Below are positions 25,475 through 37,360 of a DNA stretch of 64,000 nt, in pieces. The notes under the pieces are model-generated. The model was not told where the DNA came from, ran no database searches, and worked only from the letters and a program-made list of their open reading frames with translations. The DNA lies in contig NZ_RQIT01000025.1 in assembly GCF_003837805.1 (NCBI RefSeq), positions 44,560-108,559 of the forward strand, given 5' to 3'. This stretch comes from Bradyrhizobium sp. RP6 (GTDB taxonomy: Bacteria > Pseudomonadota > Alphaproteobacteria > Rhizobiales > Xanthobacteraceae). The position numbers were made by a program, and so were the translations under genes. Each line of letters begins with the position of its first letter. The stretch's first letter is position 1.

Positions 25475-25771
25475 ATGATGAAGCTTTTCCGTTTGGCCGC
25501 GGTGCTGGCCGTGCTGGCGGGACCGGCCTATGCGCAAATGCCCAATCTCAATCTGCTGCAGGATGCCCCGAGCAAGACCCCGGAGGAGAAGGCTGCCGAA
25601 GCCGAGCGTGAAAAGGCCTACAAGGAAACGCTGAAGAAGATTCCGGATTCCAAGGTGTCCAACGATCCCTGGGGCGGTATGCGCGCCGACCCGCCGAAGC
25701 AGCCGGCGGCACCGAAGGCGGCCGCAACCAGCGCGCCGAAGAAGACGAAGGGCGGCACGGCCGCCAACTGA
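25475..25771 (+). CDS. Small exported protein with KxDPWGG-type motif (paralogue of 24195-24419)
   Basis: The 98-residue product has a signal peptide (MKLFRLAAVLAVLAGPAYA-Q). A Glu/Lys-rich helical part with EREKAYKETLKKIPDSKVSN comes next, then DPWGGMRADPPK and an Ala/Lys/Pro tail. The central motif repeats that of the protein encoded 1 kb upstream. AAGGAG lies before two consecutive ATGs at 25475 and 25478. The function is unknown. Confidence 0.75.
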   Translation: MMKLFRLAAVLAVLAGPAYAQMPNLNLLQDAPSKTPEEKAAEAEREKAYKETLKKIPDSKVSNDPWGGMRADPPKQPAAPKAAATSAPKKTKGGTAAN

Positions 25772-25875
25772 CCGCAAGCCCCTCGGGGGCGGCACGATGC
25801 CCTTCGGACAGGACTCCTCTTGATCCGGCCCGCGCCCTACATTTGGTTGAGCGTAGCGCGTCAAGGAGGGCAGAC

Positions 25876-26130
25876 ATGGCCGATCGTCCGCGGGATCTCG
25901 CCGAGCGGATGGCACGCCGGCGCAAGGCGGCCGGCAAGCCGGGCCAGGCGGCCGGCGACGGCTATCTGCGCGAGACCTTCACGTTGCCGCGCGCGGCGGC
26001 GCGGGAACGGGCGCAGGCCTTCTTCGCCCGCTACCCCAAGGCCGGCTATATGAGTGCCGTCGAGACCTGGCGCGAACTGCCCGGCGGCGACATCGAGTTC
26101 ACCATGCGGCGGCTGCCCAGCGCGGACTGA
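25876..26130 (+). CDS. Small protein of unknown function
   Basis: The 84-residue product starts MADRPRDLAERMARRRKAAG and is basic at the N-terminus. The C-terminal half, ARYPKAGYMSAVETWRELPG followed by GDIEFTMRRL, is probably alpha/beta. The ATG at 25876 follows AAGGAGG with an 8-base spacer, so the start is well supported. The family is not recognised. It is convergent with the next gene. Confidence 0.7.
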   Translation: MADRPRDLAERMARRRKAAGKPGQAAGDGYLRETFTLPRAAARERAQAFFARYPKAGYMSAVETWRELPGGDIEFTMRRLPSAD

Positions 26131-26145
26131 TCCGAAAAAACCTTG

Positions 26146-26379
26146 CTAGTCGAGGGTTTCGGCAACGATGCGGATCCGGAACACCGGCTCCTTGTCCTCG
26201 TCGAGCAGCTCCATGTGCCATTCGGAATTTTCCTGGAGCTTGCGGGCAATGCCGGCGGTCATGGCGGCGCAGACGCTGGTCATCTCCTTCCACGCTGCGT
26301 CGCGATCGGCAAATTCCGTCGCCTGGTCGGCGCAGCCGGAATAGCGGCCGTTGCGGATTCGAAAGAAATAGAGCGGCAT
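26146..26379 (-). CDS. DUF6894-like small protein
   Basis: The 77-residue product starts MPLYFFRIRNGRYSGCADQA, like the DUF6894 pattern MPxYFFxxxxG common in rhizobia. Next come ATEFADRDAAWKEMTSVCAA and a C-terminal strand, PVFRIRIVAETLD. The family has no known function. The frame continues upstream to 26451, but the ATG at 26379 gives the family N-terminus. Confidence 0.72.
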   Translation of the reverse strand: MPLYFFRIRNGRYSGCADQATEFADRDAAWKEMTSVCAAMTAGIARKLQENSEWHMELLDEDKEPVFRIRIVAETLD

Positions 26380-26761
26380 GGCAGGGGACCGATCGCGCGC
26401 ATTGGTGCCTCGTCTCCCAAGGCCCTGGGCGCGCCCGCAGTCCAATCCCAAACCACCGTCAGATCAATCCCGGGCGGCTACGGACTAAGCACCGCGGGAC
26501 TGTTGGCGCGCGGCCGGTTCAGGCCGAGTTTCGCGTTCGTTTTCGGCGCACGATCGATGCGCGGCTGCCGGTCCGCGAAAGGCCGCTCGAACTCCGTGGT
26601 TCTCCGACCATGAACAGAGTTCCTGGCGCTCCGTCCAGGTTGCATCCGGTCAACGGGTCAAGGCGTGGATGCACGGCGGTTCCTGCCAACGCTGCCAGAT
26701 CCCGGCCAAGTGACGGCATGTGCCTTGCTTGCCTGACGAGGCAGGCAACCATGGACGTAAC
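26380..26761. other. Intergenic stretch without a recognised gene
   Basis: No reading frame here on either strand has a convincing start, composition or motif. The longest leftward frame, through 26519-27097, is rich in Arg, Gln and His and is antisense to the DUF2798 gene, so it is treated as a shadow. Confidence 0.5.
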
Positions 26762-27019
26762 ATGCTCGGCATTCCCCGCCGCTATTCCCATTTCGTCTTC
26801 GGCATCATCCAGTCCGGACTGACCTCGCTGGTCGCAACGGGAATTGCCAGCTTGCCCGCAGGCGGCCCGATGATGTTCGTTCGGCACTGGATGGTGTCGT
26901 GGCTGATCGCCTGGGGCGCGATGCTGCCTGTCGTGCTGCTGGCGGCGCCCGCGATCCGCGCCTTCTCGCTGCGCCTGACTCGGGAGGAGAGCGACCCGCG
27001 AGTCGGCCGGCGGGCTTGA
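26762..27019 (+). CDS. DUF2798 family small membrane protein
   Basis: The 85-residue product starts MLGIPRRYSHFVFGIIQSGL and has two membrane helices (residues about 10-32 and 44-66). This pattern, with RRYSHFVFGIIQSGLTS followed by WLIAWGAMLPVVL, matches DUF2798. The function is unknown. The ATG at 26762 is preferred over an upstream frame extension to 26720. No strong ribosome-binding sequence is seen. Confidence 0.78.
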   Translation: MLGIPRRYSHFVFGIIQSGLTSLVATGIASLPAGGPMMFVRHWMVSWLIAWGAMLPVVLLAAPAIRAFSLRLTREESDPRVGRRA

Positions 27020-27168
27020 AGCTCGCGCTCGAACGGCCGCAGACTGACCGCGCACCCGTCCCAATTTCGACATCCGTTCGCGCCACTGCGGACACACCCG
27101 TCGGCAAGATTTTATCCGTTCGGCGCGGCCATGGGGGAAACGTGGCTCGCCGACAACGGGGTGGCATC

Positions 27169-27258
27169 ATGGATAATGTAGAGCGGTCGTTCGCCGCCGC
27201 GACGGCGGCTGGCTTCGTAGTGCTGGTGATTGGCCTGGTGCTGCTGGCGCTGCTGTAG
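27169..27258 (+). CDS. Candidate tiny single-helix membrane peptide
   Basis: The 29-residue frame starts MDNVERSFAAATAAG and ends with an uninterrupted hydrophobic helix, FVVLVIGLVLLALL. A hairpin (GTGCCCCATCC / GGATGGCAC, 27285-27307) lies 26 bases after the stop and could end the transcript. The frame is open further upstream, so the start is uncertain. It could be chance. Confidence 0.3.
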   Translation: MDNVERSFAAATAAGFVVLVIGLVLLALL

Positions 27259-27550
27259 AGGGGTTGCGTGCGGGAACGGCGACAGTGCCCCATCCGGAGG
27301 ATGGCACCTGGCACGCCTCGACATTCAAAAAGTCGAAAACAACCCCATGCACAGTAGGTCGCTTCAGAATTTCGTCTATCGGTTAACAAGTTATGAGTAG
27401 TATTTAGATACCTTGCGACTGCGCAGGGCCATGCAGCCCGGCACGCGATGCCGGATCGAGATCGACAGGCGATCGCTCCAAGGCCGGGGGACCGGCGCCC
27501 GCTGCCGCATCGAGAGCGGCCTTGGCCGACGCCGAAGCTGGTCCTGGGGC

Positions 27551-27721
27551 CTAGTGGATTTTGATCTCGTTGAGAGGCAGGCGGAGCTCGGCGGCGCGCT
27601 CTTCACGGTCTTTCTTGCGGAACTCGTTTTCCTTGCGCTCGAACTTCACCATCTCCTTCTGCGCTGCCTCCAGCAGCGGGTTGCGTCTGATCGCATGGTG
27701 TTGCGTGTCGTTTTCCGTCAT
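27551..27721 (-). CDS. Small charged protein of unknown function
   Basis: The 56-residue product starts MTENDTQHHAIRRNPLLEAA and is almost all charged helix (EMVKFERKENEFRKKDREER). A GGGGA sequence lies 9 bases before the ATG at 27721. The frame extends upstream to 27874, but that part overlaps repeat-like DNA and has different composition. The function is unknown; the long charged helix suggests a coiled coil or protein-binding role. Confidence 0.55.
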   Translation of the reverse strand: MTENDTQHHAIRRNPLLEAAQKEMVKFERKENEFRKKDREERAAELRLPLNEIKIH

Positions 27722-27816
27722 GACTGAGGTCCCCAGAGTTGCGGTCCCATCCCCACAGAAGGCCGGAGACCCCGAAAAGGTTCGGTGCCGCAGGATTACG
27801 GAAACATGACGGCGAA

Positions 27817-27953
27817 CCGGACACGCGCCCTTGATGCGGGTCAAGCCTTGCTCTCGAAGAGCAACACGGCGCATGGCCGCTATTTCGGTGGTTGAAGCCG
27901 GGCGGATTTGACCCAGTCGTGAGATCCATCAACGGATCCGCGCCTGTTCAGTT
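27817..27953 (-). pseudogene. Remnant copy of the 28331-28531 gene and its flanks
   Basis: The segment repeats the flanks and gene end found at 28281-28656. Both have CCGGACACGCGCC, AAGAGCAACACGGC and TATTTCGGTGGTTGAAGCC. On the minus strand the copy keeps only the last 13 codons (HDWVKSARLQPPK) plus stop at 27921-27880. It then jumps to the sequence that precedes the intact gene (AACGGATCCGCG, CTGTTCA). About 240 bases have been lost from the middle. It is a decayed duplicate. Confidence 0.65.
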
Positions 27954-28197
27954 TTCCCGCGCAAGCAAAATGGGCGAATCGAGATCGACTCTGCTTTAGC
28001 GCGGATGCGGATAACCCACGGTCGAGTCGCAGATGAGGGCAATCGTTTAATCCGTGCTGGTCTGATCAGGACAGTCGCAAAGCCCATTTGACATGGCCGA
28101 TTCACAAATGTGCTAGCGGGACCCTTCACAACCGGGAAAACTTGGCAATCCGGGGAGGAAACGACATTTCATTTCGAATAATTTGCAACCCGGGAAA

Positions 28198-28223
28198 GAG
28201 GGCCGCTTACAACAGCGGCCCTC
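28198..28223. terminator. Perfect 9-base-pair hairpin
   Basis: GAGGGCCGC and GCGGCCCTC form a perfect stem around an 8-base loop, followed by ACTCGTTT. It resembles an intrinsic terminator but the T run is weak. Apart from this hairpin and the duplicate remnant at 27817-27953, the stretch 27722-28330 holds no gene that I can support. Confidence 0.45.
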
Positions 28224-28330
28224 ACTCGTTTGAATCGGCCATATCCCCGATTGTGATGGAGTTCGGGAGAGCAAGGCCGCCCGGACACGCGCCTTGCTTC
28301 TCTCTCCAAGAGCAACACGGCGTATGCCCG

Positions 28331-28531
28331 CTATTTCGGTGGTTGAAGCCCGGGCGATTTGACCCAGTCGTGCAGATGATTGGCGACGTCGGCCTGGCGA
28401 GCCTTCTTGAGGAGGGCGTCTCGCTCGGGACCGGGCGGAAGCCTGGAGGCCTGCTCCTGAACCTGCTTCACCCATGCGGAAAGCCGGTCTTGAAGGGTCA
28501 GCTGTTGCTTGAAACGCCGCCGCTTGAACAT
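28331..28531 (-). CDS. Small helical protein of unknown function
   Basis: The 66-residue product starts MFKRRRFKQQLTLQDRLSAW and is helical, ending in ARQADVANHLHDWVKSPGLQ then PPK. The central LPPGPERDALLKKARQAD is a pattern I associate with small proteins of Bradyrhizobium, from memory only. A truncated second copy lies about 450 bases away at 27880-27921, which shows that the locus was duplicated. The function is unknown. Confidence 0.68.
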   Translation of the reverse strand: MFKRRRFKQQLTLQDRLSAWVKQVQEQASRLPPGPERDALLKKARQADVANHLHDWVKSPGLQPPK

Positions 28532-28783
28532 GGCGCTCTTATTTCCATGCGAGGAGGGCGGGAGCGCAGGTCGGCGTTCGCATCACCGATGGTGGCCAAG
28601 GTCCGTACTGTGATGATCCATTAGGATGCATAAACGGATCCGCGTCTGTTCAATTGTGTGCACAGCGGGACTTGGGAAGCCGAAATGAACCTCAGAACTC
28701 CGTCCATGCAGCTCCACCCCCGCTACACTTGGATTACATTTGGGCGCCGCCACGAATAGCTCGCCAACGGAGCCAGGCTGCTC

Positions 28784-29122
28784 TCAAAGGGGATGTTCAT
28801 TCACGGTGCGGCGCATCTGGTGACAGAAGCTTTCGACGAACTGGGCAAGCGTTTCGAAATTGACGAGCAGCCTTTCGGCGTGCACCCAATCGTCCGAACC
28901 AGGAGCGAATGAATCCATCAATCGCCTTTGCCGGTCCGCGCGCGCACGGCACGTCGCAGCCCTGCTTTCAACGAACTCGAGTTGAGCACAATCGCGGCCA
29001 AGCTTGTCTTCTTCCTCGATCAACAGCTTTGTGATCGTTGACCGCGCGTGTGTCGAGATGTCCGGGACCTTCAACAGGTCCAGGTAGTGGTCGATATTTG
29101 CACGAGCGATGAATCTCTCCAT
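28784..29122 (-). CDS. Small helical protein of unknown function
   Basis: The 112-residue product begins MERFIARANIDHYLDLLKVP and is predicted to be nearly all helix. It contains TITKLLIEEEDKLGRDCAQL and a C-terminal LLVNFETLAQFVESFCHQMR. The pattern (MERFIARANIDHY, then a short spacer and KLLIEEEDKL) is typical of a widespread rhizobial family without known function. The ATG at 29122 follows AGGGAG; an upstream in-frame start at 29143 is less likely. Confidence 0.72.
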   Translation of the reverse strand: MERFIARANIDHYLDLLKVPDISTHARSTITKLLIEEEDKLGRDCAQLEFVESRAATCRARADRQRRLMDSFAPGSDDWVHAERLLVNFETLAQFVESFCHQMRRTVNEHPL

Positions 29123-29417
29123 GAAGCCACTCCCTTGCCGCACTTGCGAGGCTCCATGCTGCTACGCTATTGCCAAGTTGGCGAGTCGATTCTGGAACCT
29201 GGTGCCTCCGTACGATCCCGGTCGATCCAGGACACGGCCAAGATGAAGTTAACTGGGCTGGTCGTTGCACGTCGGTTTTTTCAAGCGACGCCAGCATCTG
29301 CGGGCCGCTCCCAATTCGACATGGGCAGCCTATGGCACCGCCGCCGTGCCGCGCGACCGGAACGAACATAAATCGACGTTCGCCCGATTCTCGGCACGCA
29401 GAATGAAGCTGATCTCT

Positions 29418-29450
29418 GAAAGAGGCCGCTGACGCAGGGGCCTCCCTTTC
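29418..29450. terminator. Bulged hairpin, possible terminator
   Basis: GAAAGAGGCC pairs with GGCCTCCCTTTC (two bulged bases) around an 11-base loop. It can form on either strand. On the minus strand it follows a short hydrophobic frame (VALGVLSTVLAYTLIFSV) that lacks a convincing start. The 29123-29718 stretch holds this hairpin, the repeat below and no supported gene. Confidence 0.4.
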
Positions 29451-29578
29451 TTCAGACGCTGAAAATGAGCGTGTATGCGAGGACTGTTGAAAGGACGCCC
29501 AAGGCAACAGTGGTGATTTTAAACGAGGACCGCGGTCAAGCTGCACCCTCCCATGATTCAAATCAGTTGAATCCTACG

Positions 29579-29681
29579 CCTAAAGCGTGCCCGGGAAAAG
29601 TGCGCAGCATTTGTCCGAAAAGATCATGCTCAAACAACAACCGAAAAGCGCGATGAAGATTCCTCCTCGTCTCATCGCGCT
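29579..29681. repeat. Interspersed repeat with terminal hairpin
   Basis: The element contains CCGGGAAAAGTGCGCAGCAT and AAAAGATCATGCTCAAACAA, words that recur in intergenic repeats of this bacterial group as I remember them. Its right end has a perfect 10-base-pair stem, AGCGCGATGA (29647-29656) with TCATCGCGCT (29672-29681). On the minus strand this stem is followed by TTTTCGG, so it can serve as the terminator of the gene at 29719-29928. Confidence 0.55.
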
Positions 29682-29718
29682 TGAGCGATCAGGTGTGCCA
29701 GCAACTGCAGATTGGGAA

Positions 29719-29928
29719 TTATGGAGGCTTCCGCCTGCCGGTACGGCCATCGTGCTTGTAGAGGAGCACCCCGGATTGCCGGGCTTGGCGACGCACCGAA
29801 CTCACCCGCCGTCCCAGGAGCCTCGCTGCGTCCGCCGCGCTGATCCGATCCCGGGCCAAACGGGACAGGAGCGCCAGCTCCTCGGCGGTCCAGTCGGACG
29901 CTACTTGTGGTTCTCTCTCGCCATCCAT
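29719..29928 (-). CDS. Small protein with SANT/GcrA-like helix-turn-helix
   Basis: The 69-residue product starts MDGEREPQVASDWTAEELAL. The segment WTAEELALLSRLARDRISAA followed by DAARLLGRRVSSVRRQA resembles the three-helix DNA-binding start of GcrA/Myb-like proteins (W-T-x-E-E, then R-x-x-x-S-V-R-R). It may be a small DNA-binding protein. An alternative ATG lies at 29946. The hairpin at 29647-29681 is a likely terminator. Function and targets are unknown. Confidence 0.65.
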   Translation of the reverse strand: MDGEREPQVASDWTAEELALLSRLARDRISAADAARLLGRRVSSVRRQARQSGVLLYKHDGRTGRRKPP

Positions 29929-30072
29929 GCAGCGTGAAGGGTACATAACAAATGTTAACGCAATCGTTAACGGGCGCTAACCATGTTGCGCTGAGCGACG
30001 GAAGAAGCCGTGCGCCTGCCGAATTTGGATGTGGCTGAACAGGACCAGGGTGCCGAGGGCAAATCCGCAAAA

Positions 30073-30087
30073 GAACATATTGCGAAC
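30073..30087. promoter_or_regulatory. LexA (SOS) box of recA
   Basis: GAAC-ATATTGC-GAAC matches the alphaproteobacterial LexA box GAAC-N7-GAAC exactly. It lies about 93 bases before the recA ATG and overlaps a -35-like TTGCGA (30080-30085), with TACATT (30103-30108) 17 bases further on as a -10. LexA bound here would block recA transcription until DNA damage. Confidence 0.88.
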
Positions 30088-30179
30088 ATAGAACAGATAG
30101 GGTACATTGCTTTTATCGCCGAGCTGCCTCGCAACCGTTTGTCCCTCACGCGAATCCTCGCCATAAGGAGCAAGACCCA

Positions 30180-31268
<1,089 letters not shown>

Positions 31269-31298
31269 GACTTAACGCGGAAAATTTTTCGCGAGGAG

Positions 31299-31340
31299 CG
31301 GGCACTGAGGACGTTGAGTTGCCGACGTCTTCGGTGCCCG
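31299..31340 (+). terminator. Probable recA terminator
   Basis: CGGGCACTGAGGACGT pairs with ACGTCTTCGGTGCCCG around a 10-base loop, with about 14 of 16 positions paired. TTTCGTG follows. It lies 30 bases after the recA stop. Confidence 0.65.
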
Positions 31341-31368
31341 TTTCGTGTTGCGTGAGGGCGCGTCGACG

Positions 31369-32356
31369 ATGAAGCGCGTGATTCTGACTAGTTCGTCCGG
31401 CGTTGGTGACCTATGCCGGTCGTGCTGACATGGTCGTCCCGTTGATCTTTCGGTTCGTTTGGGGGCCGTTGCCTACGTCGCACCACCTCGAGAACTATCT
31501 TACGGGAGGCTATTACAGGGGCGATCCGGAGTGCGGTGGTCCGATCTTGTTGGCCGGTTGCCTCAGACCGGTCTCGCGCACAAGGAGACTGGCCTGGTTC
31601 GGTTTTGCGAGACCTATGGCGTCGAGTTCATCGAGCTGTGGTTCGACCCTGAGCCTAACAGTCAATTGCAATTGATCTGGCCTGGACTATTTGCGGTCCT
31701 ATCCATCGATCACCCATTGTCTTAGACTGCGACGGGTCAATTTCGATCTGCGCGAAGCGGACGGCCCGCAACTTCGCGATCGTACGGTGCGGGAATCGGA
31801 GATCGCAGAGTGCGACTTCGAGATAGCCAACATGGCCTGGGAGGCGTATCGGGCGCCGACACCTGAACTTTGCTTCGGGCTACTGACAAGGGATTTAAGC
31901 AGGCTCCCTTTCCTGAAACCGGTTCTGGAAGCGTTGCTAGCTGAACTGCCGTCACCAATCACCGGATTGGGCGCGACGGAGGCGCGGCTTATCGAGCTGA
32001 TAAGGGGGCACAACCGTACAAAAGAACTGTTTCAGCCGGGCGGGCTGCTCGAAACGCGCGTGTTCGACCAGTGGGAGCTGGGTCCGTTGCTCGAAGGGCT
32101 TGCGTCGGGCCCGATGCCGGCGGTCGCAGGTCTCGATCCGAAACTCGCGACGCTCGCCCCGCACGATGCGCGAGGTCGCAACGCCGCCTATCGTCGGAGC
32201 CGGTTGTCGCTGACCGAATTTGGCAAAGCGGTTCTGGAAGGCCGCGAAGCTTTCCGTCGCCACAATCCGATTCGACGTTGGTGGGGCGGCACGCTGCTCA
32301 CCAATGAACGGTTGTGGCGGTGGGATCGCGAAAGCCGGCTGTTGATTGCGCCCTAG
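31369..32356 (+). pseudogene. Decayed DUF1835-like gene
   Basis: The remains read MKRVILTSSSGVGDLCRSC, then shift frame to ADMVVPLIFRFVWGPLPTSH and HLENYL. They shift again to GLVRFCETYGVEFIELWFDP and EPNSQLQLIW, and finally to a long in-frame piece from 31700 (LRLRRVNFDLREADGPQLRD to the stop at 32356, including RWWGGTLLTNERLWRW). Joined across three or so frameshifts, they resemble DUF1835-type proteins, which I recall beginning with a similar MxRVILTxSSSGAG segment. A short product from 31700 could still be made. Confidence 0.72.
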
Positions 32357-32372
32357 CGGCGCATTCGGTGTT

Positions 32373-32462
32373 GTAGGGTGGGCAAAGGCGCACTTGCGCC
32401 GTGCCCACCATCTTCCAACTTCGCGAGAGGTGGTGGGCACGCTTGCGCTTTGCCCACCCTAC
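32373..32462. repeat. Interspersed palindromic repeat
   Basis: GTAGGGTGGGCAAAG at the left and CTTTGCCCACCCTAC at the right are exact reverse complements. The middle (GTGCCCACC / GGTGGGCAC) forms a second nested stem. It lies between the pseudogene and gcvP, whose transcripts converge here. Repeats with these ends are widespread in Bradyrhizobium-like genomes. Confidence 0.7.
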
Positions 32463-32489
32463 GAGGCTACGAGACGTCCCGTCGCGTCT

Positions 32490-35357
<2,868 letters not shown>

Positions 35358-35374
35358 CGTTTGCTCCATCGTCG

Positions 35375-35743
35375 TTAAGCCGTATGCGCCGTGTAGGCGG
35401 CTTCATCCATGAGCCCGCCGAGTTCGCTCTTGTCGGCGATCTTGATCTTGAAGAACCAGGCCTTGCCTTGCGCATCCGAGTTCACCAGCGCCGGCTCGGC
35501 GGCAAGCGTCTCGTTGGCCTCGATCACTTCGCCCGAGATTGGCGCGTAGACGTCGGAGGCGGCCTTCACGGATTCCACGACGGCGGCGGCTTCGGCCTTC
35601 TTCAAGCTCCGGCCGACCTTGGGCAATTCGACGAACACGACGTCGCCGAGCTGCTGCTGGGCGTAGTCGGTGATGCCGACCGTGGCGGTATCGCCGTCGA
35701 TCGCGAGCCATTCGTGGTCGGAGGTGTACAGCGTCGTGGTCAT
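35375..35743 (-). CDS. gcvH: Glycine cleavage system H protein
   Basis: The 122-residue lipoyl carrier moves the aminomethyl group between P, T and L proteins. The lipoylated residue is Lys60 in VVESVKAASDVYAP. The starting MTTTLYTSDHEWLAIDGDTA and the middle GDVVFVELPKVG are family-typical. It lies 10 bases after gcvT and 17 bases before gcvP. Confidence 0.97.
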   Translation of the reverse strand: MTTTLYTSDHEWLAIDGDTATVGITDYAQQQLGDVVFVELPKVGRSLKKAEAAAVVESVKAASDVYAPISGEVIEANETLAAEPALVNSDAQGKAWFFKIKIADKSELGGLMDEAAYTAHTA

Positions 35744-35753
35744 TGTCTTGTCC

Positions 35754-36902
35754 TCAGCGTTTGTAGGTGTTTTTGACGAAGGGCATGGCGGCGACCTGCA
35801 CGGCTAAGCGCTGGCCGCGCACCTCGGCGAAGAGTTTCGTGCCGAGCGCGCTCAGGTTCGTGGGCACATAGCCCATCGCGACCGGCGCGTTCAGGCTCGG
35901 GCCGAAACCGCCCGAGGTGACCTTGCCGATCGGCTCGCCGCCGGCCTGATCGGCAAACAGCAGCGCGCCCTCGCGCACCGGCGCGCGGCCCAGGGCGAGC
36001 AGGCCGACACGGCGGCGGGATGCGCCGTTGTCGAAATGCGCAAGGATCTTCCCGGCGCCGGGAAAGCCGCCGGCGCGCATCCCGCCGCTGCGGCGGCTCT
36101 TCTGTACCGACCATTCCAGCGCGGCCTCGACCGGCGTGGTCGCGGTGTCGATGTCGTGGCCGTACAGGCAAAGCCCGGCTTCCAGCCGCAGGCTGTCGCG
36201 GGCGCCCAGGCCGATCGGCAGCACGTCCGGGTTTTCGATCAGCATCCTGGTCAGGCGCTCGGCCTCCGCAGCGGGAACGGAGATCTCGAACCCGTCCTCG
36301 CCGGTGTAGCCGGAGCGCGAGACGAAGCATTTGATGCCGGCGACCTCATGCGGGCCGGCATCCATGAATGTCATCGACGGCGCCTCTGCACACAATTTCG
36401 CCAGCGCCGCTTCCGCCTTCGGGCCCTGCAGCGCGATCAGCGCGCGGTCGGCCAGGGAATCGATGACGCAGTCGTCCGCGAGGTGCGCGCGCAGATGCGC
36501 CTCGTCCGCGTCCTTGCAGGCGGCGTTGACGACCAGGAACAGGTGATCGCCGAAATTGGCGACCATGAGATCATCGAGGATCCCGCCGTCTGCATTGGTG
36601 AACTGGGCGTAGCGCTGCCGGCCCGGTGCGATCGACACGATGTCCTGCGGCACCAGCCGTTCCAGCGCGCGGGCGGCGTCCTCGATCCTGCCCGACTTCG
36701 GGCGAAGCGCGAGCTGCCCCATATGGGAGACGTCGAACAGGCCGGCCGCGGCTCGCGTATGGAGGTGCTCCTTCAGCACGCCCGTAGGGTACTGCACGGG
36801 CATGTCGTAGCCTGCGAACGGCACCATCTTGCCGCCGAGGGACACATGCAGGGCGTGGAGGGGCGTCTGTCGAAGAGAGTTCTGGTCGTCGGGTAGTGGC
36901 AT
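35754..36902 (-). CDS. gcvT: Aminomethyltransferase, T protein
   Basis: The 382-residue product transfers the methylene group from aminomethyl-GcvH to tetrahydrofolate, releasing ammonia. Family blocks are TPLHALHVSLGGKMVPFAGY, PVQYPTGVLKEHLHTR, GLFDVSHMGQL and GYTGEDGFEISVP. The frame extends to 36947, but the ATG at 36902 begins MPLPDDQNSLRQTPLHAL and is preferred. It is the first gene of the operon and is preceded by a tandem glycine riboswitch. Confidence 0.95.
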   Translation of the reverse strand: MPLPDDQNSLRQTPLHALHVSLGGKMVPFAGYDMPVQYPTGVLKEHLHTRAAAGLFDVSHMGQLALRPKSGRIEDAARALERLVPQDIVSIAPGRQRYAQFTNADGGILDDLMVANFGDHLFLVVNAACKDADEAHLRAHLADDCVIDSLADRALIALQGPKAEAALAKLCAEAPSMTFMDAGPHEVAGIKCFVSRSGYTGEDGFEISVPAAEAERLTRMLIENPDVLPIGLGARDSLRLEAGLCLYGHDIDTATTPVEAALEWSVQKSRRSGGMRAGGFPGAGKILAHFDNGASRRRVGLLALGRAPVREGALLFADQAGGEPIGKVTSGGFGPSLNAPVAMGYVPTNLSALGTKLFAEVRGQRLAVQVAAMPFVKNTYKR

Positions 36903-36923
36903 CACAGGGGCCCTCGGCGGTTC

Positions 36924-36943
36924 CCCGGGGACGATTCCCCGGG
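36924..36943 (-). promoter_or_regulatory. Hairpin between glycine riboswitch and gcvT start (possible expression platform)
   Basis: CCCGGGGA and TCCCCGGG form a perfect 8-base-pair stem with a CGAT loop, 15 bases from the riboswitch end and about 22 bases before gcvT. No U tract follows, so an intrinsic terminator is unlikely. A role in translation control or folding is inferred only. Confidence 0.4.
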
Positions 36944-36957
36944 CCAACCAGTCGAAG

Positions 36958-37132
36958 CCCCATCTGTCGCTGTGCCTGAGAGTATTATCCCGTCGGCGGG
37001 TGCCACCCGGGTCGTTAGGCCCGTCGGCGCCTCTTTCCAGATGCTGTCAAAGCCACGCGGTCCTTTTGCCTGAGAGTTTCCGGGGCGGTTGCTCCTTCGG
37101 CGCCGGCACCAGTGCCGGTCTCTCCCGACGTG
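36958..37132 (-). promoter_or_regulatory. Tandem glycine riboswitch
   Basis: The leader of gcvT on the minus strand has two aptamer-like units. The first begins GGGAGAGACCGGC, then has CGCCGAAGGAGCAA and AACTCTCAGGCAAAAGGACC. The second has GGAAAGAGGCGCCGACGG and ATACTCTCAGGCACAGCGAC. The repeated ACTCTCAGGCA word and the GAGAG / CTCTC pairing are the family hallmark. Glycine binding normally turns gcv expression on. Confidence 0.93.
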
Positions 37133-37360
37133 GCCGTACGATACAGATAAGTAAAGACCACAGGCCAGCCAAGCCTGTCAACGCGGCGGTTTCGCCTTTT
37201 CAACCGGGATTGCGCGCCCGCGGCAACCCTCTGATCTCCTTGCACAGTTTCTGGACACTGAAGCAGGCCTTGTCTAAAAGCGCTCTGGCCCGCAGATATC
37301 AGCCCTAACCTCTGGTTTGGATGGCAGGAAGCGGGTCCAAGCACACCCGATTGGATGAAC

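Noticed and set aside
26519..27097. 192-codon leftward frame
   Set aside because: Antisense to the DUF2798 gene, with low-complexity Arg/Gln composition.
29465..29656. 63-codon rightward frame MSVYARTVERTPKATVVI
   Set aside because: It has no good ribosome-binding sequence and runs into an interspersed repeat. The opposite strand shows an equally plausible hydrophobic frame without a start.
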